A stretch of 41,548 nucleotides of DNA from Bryobacterales bacterium (GTDB lineage Bacteria; Acidobacteriota; Terriglobia; Bryobacterales; Bryobacteraceae): contig JAIXKK010000143.1 in assembly GCA_026954325.1 (NCBI GenBank), positions 1-41,548 of the forward strand. Reading direction: 5' to 3'. The translations under genes were made by a program, and so were the position numbers. Shown here piece after piece: positions 9,234 through 15,531 of this stretch. Under the pieces are notes generated by a model. That model was not told the origin of the DNA. It saw nothing but the letters and a program-made list of their open reading frames with translations, and made no database searches. Numbering within the stretch: position 1 is the stretch's first letter; every line of letters starts with the position of its first letter.

Positions 9234-9815
9234 CTATTGCCACTGAAAACTATCGTTCACAAACGCCAAAAACATCAGCTTCGTCTGCCCCAATTCCACC
9301 AAGTCCCTGTCTTTCAACTGCACCGGCACGTACACCGCGTCGCCGTTGAGGTATACCAACCCCGTCGATTCGCCAGGCTGGATCCAGAACTGCTTCTTCT
9401 TGGGGTCAAACGAGAGGATGGCGTGGCGTTCCCGGCTGATGGAATCATCCCCCGAGACGCAGACGTCCATGTGCTGTGCCCTGCCGATGAAATTGCGCTC
9501 GGCATGGATGCGGTAGTCGCGGCCTTTGTCCACTCCCGCGACGCACACCAGCCAGCCCACCACCGGGTCGATTCCCAACTCTTTCGGCGCCACTCGCCTG
9601 GTCACGCCCGGCGCAGCCGCGGGCGCGGCGGGCGCGCCCGCCGTTGGCCCCGCGGCCATGACAGCCGGCTCCGGGGCCGCCTCCCGCACTGGCCTGGTCT
9701 TCCCCGCCGCGGGATCCGGTCCCGTGGCGTCTCCCAAATCGAGCGGCTTGGCGCACCACGGGCAGGCGTTATGCTTCGCCGGGTCGTAAAAGTGTCCTTC
9801 CGAACAACGGATCAT
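9234..9815 (-). CDS. zinc-ribbon/FHA domain protein
   Basis: 193 aa. The ATG at 9815 follows a strong AAGGAAGG-type site. An ATG at 9893 that overlaps the previous stop (TAATG) would add 26 residues and cannot be excluded. The N-terminus has CSEGHFYDPAKHNACPWC, a small zinc-binding motif often found on bacterial FHA proteins. An Ala/Pro linker leads to an FHA domain (about 86-187) with IGRAQHMD (R112) and SISRERH; the second loop reads STGLVYLNG. No signal peptide or TM helix is visible, so it is probably a cytoplasmic adaptor for the kinases. It ends 23 bp before the vWA-FHA gene. Confidence 0.92.
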   Translation of the reverse strand: MIRCSEGHFYDPAKHNACPWCAKPLDLGDATGPDPAAGKTRPVREAAPEPAVMAAGPTAGAPAAPAAAPGVTRRVAPKELGIDPVVGWLVCVAGVDKGRDYRIHAERNFIGRAQHMDVCVSGDDSISRERHAILSFDPKKKQFWIQPGESTGLVYLNGDAVYVPVQLKDRDLVELGQTKLMFLAFVNDSFQWQ

Positions 9816-9892
9816 TTTGCTTCCTTCCTTCTCGCCGGAATGCAGCGGGCGTTCCGATCCTTTTCGTCCTGAGATGAGATCAGATGAGATCA

Positions 9893-10726
9893 TTAGTGAC
9901 TTGGCGGCGGTTGCTGCCGCCCGTTCCTCTGCTCCTGCTGTTCCTGGTAGATTTTTTCAAATTCCGGCGCTACCTTGAAGCTGCAACTGTAGTCCGGATT
10001 TGCGACGATGCTGCCTACATATACGGCTGCCTCCTCCCGGGCCAGTTCGAGCCTCGGAAGATAGCCATAGGCGTTATTATGCAGGTAATAGCCAGCCACC
10101 AGGGCCACCTCCGGATTGTTGTTCCTGGCCAGGAACTTATAGTAAATCTTGTACTCGCCCGGCGGCACGTCCCGCATCAGCCACACATCCGTCGATGGAC
10201 CTTTGGCCGCGTTGAAGAACACATCCCCGGGCCACTTCACGTTCTGTGTCTTACGGGGGTCGGGTTCGGCCATCGTCCGGTCTCTAACGTACAGGTCCAC
10301 GTCGTGGTCCCGCGTAAGGGTGGAGAGCATCACGACGACCGGATTCCGTGTCTTCAGCCTGGCGGCTTCCTTCCGCGCCTCATCGGTCTGTTGTTTGAAC
10401 GCCTCCGCCTGCGCCTGCGATTGCCGCACCAGCGATTTCAGCTTCGCCACCTGCGCCTGAAGGCCTTCAAACTCCTGCTCCATCTGCTGGAGCCGCGCGG
10501 CGGCTTCGGGCGGCAGATTGGACATATTCTTCATCTGCTTCATCAGGCTGCCCAGTTTCTGTTCGAGTTGCGCCGTGTCCACCTTCGTCTTCTTCACATC
10601 CGGACTTTCCGGCTTCCAGTACTGGAACAGCACCAGCATCATGAAACAGAACGCCCCCAATGCCCCGCACAGGATGTCCAGCAGGGACATGTTGAAGATG
10701 TTCACCTCTTTGTTCTTGGGCTTCAT
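9893..10726 (-). CDS. ExbD/TolR/MotB-like membrane protein with coiled coil and DUF2135-like outer domain
   Basis: 277 aa. A short cytoplasmic N-terminus leads to one TM helix (about 14-36) containing an aspartate, D17, in MSLLDILCGALGAF. This is the position of the ion-binding Asp in MotB/ExbD/TolR. A coiled coil follows (about 45-125), then a globular outer domain (about 129-258). The stretch DHDVDLYVRD with GDVFFNAAKGPSTDVW and PPGEYKIYYKF resembles the beta-sandwich of DUF2135/YfaP-type domains. I see no OmpA-like peptidoglycan-binding domain, so it is not a standard MotB. It lies 12 bp after the ExbB-like gene, the usual partner, and the two should form an ion-driven complex. Confidence 0.85.
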   Translation of the reverse strand: MKPKNKEVNIFNMSLLDILCGALGAFCFMMLVLFQYWKPESPDVKKTKVDTAQLEQKLGSLMKQMKNMSNLPPEAAARLQQMEQEFEGLQAQVAKLKSLVRQSQAQAEAFKQQTDEARKEAARLKTRNPVVVMLSTLTRDHDVDLYVRDRTMAEPDPRKTQNVKWPGDVFFNAAKGPSTDVWLMRDVPPGEYKIYYKFLARNNNPEVALVAGYYLHNNAYGYLPRLELAREEAAVYVGSIVANPDYSCSFKVAPEFEKIYQEQQEQRNGRQQPPPSH

Positions 10727-10738
10727 GACCGGGAGTCT

Positions 10739-11521
10739 TCAGCGGTCGCCCACGTAAAGGCGGTTGATCAGATTGCGAAGGGTGTAAGTTCCCACCTGGT
10801 TTACGGCCATCTCTTCCTTTTCCTGCGTCAGGTGGAGAATGAACACCAGGATGGCGCTCTGCATGAGCGCCACCATGGTGCAGTCGAAGCCGACGCCCAG
10901 GGTCATGGCCGTCTTCTGCACATCGAGCGTCTGCTGCCTGCCGGCGTCGTAGAGCGATGCCCCCAAGCCGAACACGGTTCCGATGAAGCCCAGCGTCGGC
11001 ACCAGCCAGGCGATGAAGCGCACCGTGTTGTAGCGCAGATCCACGCGGTGGGCGATCAGTTCCAGGCTCGAGTTCATCACCGACACGGTCTGGTCCACGC
11101 TGCGCGAAGCCTGAAACTGCAGAATGCTGATGTCGAGCAGTCCCGGAAGGAACCCATGTTCTTCATCGAACTCCCGGGCCACTCGCTTTCGGATCGGGCT
11201 TAAATCCCGTGCCTGCAGCACCGTGGCGTCATCCTCCGGCAGATACCCCCGCTTCAGATGGCCCAACTCCCGCTCGGCCACCCGCCAGCGTACAAATAAT
11301 TCGCCTAAACCGAGGAAGAAGAACACATGCAGCAGGTTCTGGATGGTGAATGGATAAGGGAAGTGCTCCGACCCTTTGTCGAGAATCAACCGCGCCGCGC
11401 GCCCGTCCAGCGTCAGTGTCAACAGCGCAATGAACACCGCCGCCAGTACCGCCGATAACCCCATCACCTGCCACCGGTCCGGCAGCGACCAGAAGCTTGG
11501 GGATTTTTCTTGCTGACTCAT
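10739..11521 (-). CDS. MotA/TolQ/ExbB-family proton channel protein
   Basis: 260 aa with TM helices at about 19-38, 61-78, 168-190 and 208-231. The last pair carries the family signature: VPTLGFIGTVFGLGASL (174-190), then a helix with CTMVALMQSAILVFIL. A cytoplasmic loop of about 85 residues between the second and third helices matches the MotA/TolQ/ExbB layout. With the downstream ExbD-like protein it should form a pentamer-dimer type ion-driven motor in the inner membrane. Which envelope process it powers is not shown by sequence. It starts 10 bp after the first FHA gene, and the surrounding kinases, phosphatases and FHA readers suggest that channel activity is phosphorylation-controlled (inference). 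Confidence 0.9.
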   Translation of the reverse strand: MSQQEKSPSFWSLPDRWQVMGLSAVLAAVFIALLTLTLDGRAARLILDKGSEHFPYPFTIQNLLHVFFFLGLGELFVRWRVAERELGHLKRGYLPEDDATVLQARDLSPIRKRVAREFDEEHGFLPGLLDISILQFQASRSVDQTVSVMNSSLELIAHRVDLRYNTVRFIAWLVPTLGFIGTVFGLGASLYDAGRQQTLDVQKTAMTLGVGFDCTMVALMQSAILVFILHLTQEKEEMAVNQVGTYTLRNLINRLYVGDR

Positions 11522-11531
11522 ATGCGTTCGT

Positions 11532-11933
11532 TTACATCCCGCAAGCGGGACACCCCTTTCCTTCCGGCTTGATGGCTCCGCATTCGCACCGTATCACCTT
11601 CGCGCCCGCCGCCGGAGGCGTGTCCAGTTTCGGCGAGTTTCGCCCGGGCGCGGGGTGGCGGCCGCTGATCGACGCCAGAATGTCCGACACCGCCAGCACG
11701 ACACTGCCGAACTGAATGCGGTCCGTGGGCCGGACGAGTTCCTGCGTAATCCTGCGAGACTGGCCGTCGCGCAGCAGAAGCGTTCCGTTGCTCGAGTGGC
11801 AATCGGTAAGAAACAGCTTGCCGCCCTCGATCAGGGAAAGTTCGGCGTGCAAACGGCTTACGGAATCATCTGCAATCGGAATGTCACACGTCCGCTCACG
11901 GCCTATCGTAAATCGGGATTTTCGCGTCTCCAC
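11532..11933 (-). CDS. small FHA domain protein with C-terminal zinc ribbon
   Basis: 133 aa. Starts with GTG at 11933 behind a clear AAGGAG site. The FHA domain fills about residues 5-95, with the phosphothreonine-binding elements IGRERTCD, SVSRLHAEL and SSNGTL. The tail RCECGAIKPEGKGCPACG (about 114-131) is a small zinc ribbon. This is the first gene of the operon, so it is likely the first adaptor produced, able to dock on a phosphorylated kinase or channel loop. The closest recognisable neighbours are the other three FHA modules downstream. Confidence 0.92.
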   Translation of the reverse strand: METRKSRFTIGRERTCDIPIADDSVSRLHAELSLIEGGKLFLTDCHSSNGTLLLRDGQSRRITQELVRPTDRIQFGSVVLAVSDILASISGRHPAPGRNSPKLDTPPAAGAKVIRCECGAIKPEGKGCPACGM

Positions 11934-12017
11934 TCAGACTCCTTGCCTGTTATCTATTAGTGACACTCTTCCCAAAAACATCACGCGCGGACAAGATTCG
12001 ATTTTCGAGAATGGCTC

Positions 12018-12046
12018 AGTGTACGGTTTGACGCGGTTTCCGTCAA
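12018..12046 (-). promoter_or_regulatory. sigma-70-type promoter for the kinase/FHA operon
   Basis: Read on the minus strand, TTGACG (12046-12041) and TACACT (12023-12018) are separated by exactly 17 bp. The implied start lies near 12011, giving a leader of about 75-80 nt before the GTG at 11933. The -35 box is one arm of the palindrome described at 12019-12056, so a bound regulator would probably control it. Confidence 0.5.
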
Positions 12047-12056
12047 CCTGGTACAC
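12019..12056. repeat. nested inverted repeat in the divergent promoter region, candidate operator
   Basis: Outer arms GTGTAC (12019-12024) and GTACAC (12051-12056) enclose inner arms TTGACG (12028-12033) and CGTCAA (12041-12046) around a 7-bp centre. The element overlaps the -35 hexamers in both directions, as expected for an operator shared by the kinase operon and the beta-helix/dockerin gene. No binding protein can be named. Confidence 0.55.
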
Positions 12057-12057
12057 G
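12028..12057 (+). promoter_or_regulatory. possible rightward promoter for the beta-helix/dockerin gene
   Basis: TTGACG (12028-12033) and TACACG (12052-12057) are 18 bp apart. The -10 match is weak. An alternative -10, TATAAT, sits at 12095-12100 within a short AT-rich stretch but has no evident -35 partner. Confidence 0.3.
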
Positions 12058-12146
12058 AATACTGGAAGTACTAGAATCCTAGGAGAAATATATTTATAAT
12101 TAATGATTGTGTTACAGGAGAACTGTCGAGTTTCAGGTGATGTCTG

Positions 12147-13730
12147 ATGCCTCTCTTTCTGCTTTTCCTCCCGGTTGCGGGCCTGCTGCAGGCGGCCACG
12201 TACGAGGTGGGTCCTGGCAAGCCCTACTCCTCCGTCGGCGCGGCGCCTTGGGAGTCCTTACAACCTGGTGATCTCGTCCTCATTAACTGGCGATCCACCC
12301 CTTATAAAGAAAAGTGGGTGCTCTGCCGGCAGGGTACCGCCGCCAACCCCATTACCGTCCGCGGTGTCCCCGGACCCAACGGCGAACTGCCCGTCATTGA
12401 CGGCAATGGCGCCACAACCCGAACAACGCTCAATTATTGGAATGAACCGCGTGGCCTGTTGAAAATCGGCGGCGCCAATATTCCCGCCGACACTACCCCC
12501 CAGTACATCACCATCGAGAATATCGAGTTCCGCTCCGCCCGTCCCCCGTATACCTTCACGGCCGCCAATGGTTCCGTGCAAAGCTACGTCAACAACGCCG
12601 CGGCCGTATATATCGAGAAAGGCGAGCACATTACGGTTCGCAATTGCATTCTCAGCGACAGCGGCAACGGCCTCTTCGCCGGTTCCGGCAGCCCCACGCA
12701 GCCCTCGCGCGATTTCCTCATCGAGGGCAACTACATTTACGGCAACGGAAACCAAGGGAGCGCCTACGAGCACAACAACTACACCGAGGTGCTCGGAATC
12801 GTCTTCCAGTACAATCATTTTGGCCCTCTCCGTTCAGGTACGTCCGGAAACAATCTCAAGGATCGCTCGGCCGGTCTGGTTGTACGCTACAACTGGATCG
12901 AAGGCGGCAACCGCCAGCTTGATCTGGTCGATGCCGAAGATAACAGCGCAATATCGAGCGATCCCGGCTACCGCTCCACTTTCGTCTACGGCAACATCCT
13001 GGTGGAACCCGATGGCGACGGCAACCGCCAGATTATCCACTATGGCGGCGACAGCGGGACCACCACGATCTACCGCAAAGGCGCCCTCTATCTCTACAAC
13101 AACACCATCGTCTCCACCCGTACGGACCGCACCACTCTGCTCCGGCTTTCCACAAATGACGAGACCTGTGATTGCCGAAACAACATCGTCTACGTTTCCG
13201 CGGCCGGAAGCACGCTCTCGCTGCTCGATCAAAGCGGGACCCTGAACCTCAGCCACAACTGGTTCAAGCCCGGCCGGGTCAGCACATTCGGCACGCTCGA
13301 TGGAACCATCCACGACGACGGCGCCTCCGTCACCGGCAGTTCACCGGGCTTCCTCGATGAAGCCGGACAGGATTTTCATCTCACCGCGAGTTCACGGGCG
13401 AACAACGCCGGCACTGCGCCCGCCGCGGCGGCGCTGCCGGCAAATGCCCTCATCCGGCAATACGTCAAGCATCAATCCTCCGAGCCCCGTCCGAATGACG
13501 GTCTTCCGGACATCGGCGCCTATGAGTATGCCTCCACCACTCTGTCGCGCTGTGACATCAATACCGACGCCTCCGTGAACGTAGTGGATCTGCAACTGCT
13601 CGTAAACATCGTCATCGGCGTCACGTCTCTGCCCGGCGCGGGCGACCTGAACCGCGACGGGCGCGTCGATGTCGTCGACGTGCAGACTCTGGTTAACGTT
13701 TTGTTGGGCGGAACCGCCTGCCCGCCTTGA
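12147..13730 (+). CDS. secreted right-handed beta-helix protein with C-terminal dockerin-type repeats
   Basis: 527 aa. Signal peptide MPLFLLFLPVAGLLQAA, then a right-handed parallel beta-helix region (about 20-450) with repeated short asparagine-rich turns such as ITIENIEFRSA, ITVRNCILSDSGNGLF and FLIEGNYIYGNGN. These are typical of pectate-lyase-like and other polysaccharide-active beta-helix proteins. The last ~65 residues carry two EF-hand-like repeats, CDINTDASVNVVDLQLLVN and DLNRDGRVDVVDVQTLVN, matching type I dockerin. The substrate is unknown and no lyase catalytic set is obvious. No cohesin or scaffoldin is in the window; in Acidobacteriota such modules often occur outside true cellulosomes. 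The ATG at 12147 has CAGGTGA upstream. It ends 6 bp from the convergent thioredoxin gene. Confidence 0.88.
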   Translation: MPLFLLFLPVAGLLQAATYEVGPGKPYSSVGAAPWESLQPGDLVLINWRSTPYKEKWVLCRQGTAANPITVRGVPGPNGELPVIDGNGATTRTTLNYWNEPRGLLKIGGANIPADTTPQYITIENIEFRSARPPYTFTAANGSVQSYVNNAAAVYIEKGEHITVRNCILSDSGNGLFAGSGSPTQPSRDFLIEGNYIYGNGNQGSAYEHNNYTEVLGIVFQYNHFGPLRSGTSGNNLKDRSAGLVVRYNWIEGGNRQLDLVDAEDNSAISSDPGYRSTFVYGNILVEPDGDGNRQIIHYGGDSGTTTIYRKGALYLYNNTIVSTRTDRTTLLRLSTNDETCDCRNNIVYVSAAGSTLSLLDQSGTLNLSHNWFKPGRVSTFGTLDGTIHDDGASVTGSSPGFLDEAGQDFHLTASSRANNAGTAPAAAALPANALIRQYVKHQSSEPRPNDGLPDIGAYEYASTTLSRCDINTDASVNVVDLQLLVNIVIGVTSLPGAGDLNRDGRVDVVDVQTLVNVLLGGTACPP

Positions 13731-13736
13731 CGTCCG

Positions 13737-14198
13737 CTATCGCGCGGCTTGCGTTGCCCCTGAAATCGCCGCCTCCACCCATTGCCGCATTTCCCGGCTG
13801 CTCGCCAGACCGGCGCGCTGGAAGACGGCGCGCCCCTTGTCGAAGACGACGAAGTTCGGGATGCTCTGAATGCCCAACCTCGCCGCCAGTTGCTGATTGC
13901 GCTCCGTATCCACCTTCACCACCACCGCTTTCCCCGCCATCTCCCGGGCAAGCGCCGCCACTTCCGGAGCGGCCATCCGGCAGGGCCCGCACCAGGATGC
14001 CCAGAAGTCGGCAAACACGGGTACCGGCGTTTCTTGAATGATGGCGGCGAACTCCTCGCTGTCCACTTCGAGCGGCGCTGCCTGGGGCGGTAAAGGCGCT
14101 TTGCATGATCCGCAGCGTCCGGCATCGGCCAGTCGCCTGGCAGGTACTCGGTTCTTGGTTTCACAGGACGGGCAGATCCGGGTAGTGGAGTAGGTCAT
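13737..14198 (-). CDS. trxC: thioredoxin 2 (TrxC-type) with N-terminal zinc ribbon
   Basis: 153 aa. Cys4 zinc ribbon C9/C12 and C29/C32 (CPSC and CGSC), then a thioredoxin fold with the active site WCGPC (69-73), preceded by FADFWAS, and the cis-proline loop QSIPNFVVF. The length and ribbon fit TrxC rather than TrxA. It is a cytoplasmic protein-disulfide reductase, linked in other bacteria to oxidative stress. It is divergent from the EAL-HDOD gene and convergent with the dockerin gene. Confidence 0.95.
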   Translation of the reverse strand: MTYSTTRICPSCETKNRVPARRLADAGRCGSCKAPLPPQAAPLEVDSEEFAAIIQETPVPVFADFWASWCGPCRMAAPEVAALAREMAGKAVVVKVDTERNQQLAARLGIQSIPNFVVFDKGRAVFQRAGLASSREMRQWVEAAISGATQAAR

Positions 14199-14282
14199 GA
14201 GGAATCCCTCTCACAAGAGATGCAAAAGAGGAGAAGAAGGTGTCAGAGAGGAAGAGGGGAGGCGCCGATAAGGGAAGGGAAG

Positions 14283-15503
14283 ATGAAGACGTTCGTGGCT
14301 CGCCAGCCGATTATCGATTCCAGCCGTGCCGTCATCGGCTATGAACTTCTTTACCGCAGTTCCGGCTCCAGCGTTTCCTTCGATGCCATCGATGGCAACT
14401 CCGCCTCGGCCCAGGTCGTCTCGCACGGCCTGTTCGGCGCCGGACTCGAAAACCTCGTCAACGGCAAACTCGCTTTCATCAATTTTACGCGCCAACTCCT
14501 TGTCCAGGGTATCCCGAATCTTCTTCCGCGCAATTCCATTGTGGTCGAGATTCTCGAGACGATCCACCCCGACGAAGAGGTTATCGCCGCCTGTCGCAGC
14601 TTGAAAAAACAAGGCTTCCTGCTGGCTCTTGATGACTACGTCCATTCCCAGGTCTTCGAGCCGCTTCTGCAGTGCGCGGCCATTGTTAAGTTCGATGTGA
14701 GATCCACGGGCATTGTCCGTCCTGAGCGTCATGTGCCGCGTTTCGAAGCTCGCGGTCTGAAGGCGCTTGCCGAAAAAATCGAGACATGGGCGGATTTCGA
14801 GCGTGCCCAAGTTCTCGGTTACTCTTATTTTCAGGGTTATTTCTTCGCCCGTCCGGTGCTGGTTGCAGGCAGGCAGACGCCTGCCCTGAAGCTAAGCCAC
14901 TGCCAGTTACTCGAGGCCATCCAGCATCACGAACTCGATTTCGCGAGAATCGAACGCATCATCAAACAAGACGTTTCGTTCTCCTATAAACTGCTGCGCT
15001 ATATCAACTCCGCGCGCTTTGCCCACTCCATCACCATTGACTCGATCCGCCAATCCCTCCTGCTGCTCGGTGAAGTAGAGGTCCGCCGCTGGGCTTCGTT
15101 ATTGTTGGTGTGCAGCCTGGGTGAAAACAAAACCCGCGAACTGGTCATTCTCGCCCTGGTTCGCGCCCGGTTCTGCGAACTGCTGGGGGATGCCGCGGGG
15201 ATGTCTGACCGCAAGGCATCGTTGTTTCTGATGGGCATGTTCTCGCTGCTCGATGCACTGCTCGACGCAAACATCGGAGAAGCCCTCCAGGGTCTTCCCC
15301 TGGATCAGGATGTCACCGGCGCCCTGCTTGGGAGATCCGGCGCCGATCCACGGTTCCGCTCCATATTCCAACTGGTCCGTGACTATGAAGGCGCCGATTG
15401 GACATCCGTCTCCCGGCACGCTCTCCACCTGCATCTGCCCGAGGATTCCCCGGCAGCGGCCTATGCCGCCGCTCTCCAGTGGGCGGACAGCGTGTTGTCC
15501 TAG
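14283..15503 (+). CDS. EAL-HDOD signalling protein (YuxH-like)
   Basis: 406 aa from the ATG at 14283, behind a GGGAAGGGAAG purine run. The N-terminal EAL domain starts FVARQPIID and YELLYR. The residues needed for c-di-GMP binding and hydrolysis all seem present: E21, N67 (FINFT), E89 (VEILE), D117/D118 (LALDDY), K136 (IVKFD), E164 (LAEKIET) and Q184 (YFQGYFFARP). The C-terminal HDOD domain (about 200-385) has the FSYKLLRYINSA motif. Many relatives with this architecture have lost EAL residues, so the intact set is notable. Role: cytoplasmic c-di-GMP signalling or sensing. Confidence 0.92.
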   Translation: MKTFVARQPIIDSSRAVIGYELLYRSSGSSVSFDAIDGNSASAQVVSHGLFGAGLENLVNGKLAFINFTRQLLVQGIPNLLPRNSIVVEILETIHPDEEVIAACRSLKKQGFLLALDDYVHSQVFEPLLQCAAIVKFDVRSTGIVRPERHVPRFEARGLKALAEKIETWADFERAQVLGYSYFQGYFFARPVLVAGRQTPALKLSHCQLLEAIQHHELDFARIERIIKQDVSFSYKLLRYINSARFAHSITIDSIRQSLLLLGEVEVRRWASLLLVCSLGENKTRELVILALVRARFCELLGDAAGMSDRKASLFLMGMFSLLDALLDANIGEALQGLPLDQDVTGALLGRSGADPRFRSIFQLVRDYEGADWTSVSRHALHLHLPEDSPAAAYAAALQWADSVLS

Positions 15504-15531
15504 CACCCGAAGCCGGAACCGCCCTCTTTCC

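Noticed and set aside
543..11933. Type VI secretion regulatory cluster (PpkA/PppA/Fha)
   Set aside because: No Tss, Hcp or VgrG gene is present in the window and the channel pair plus protease do not belong to that cluster.
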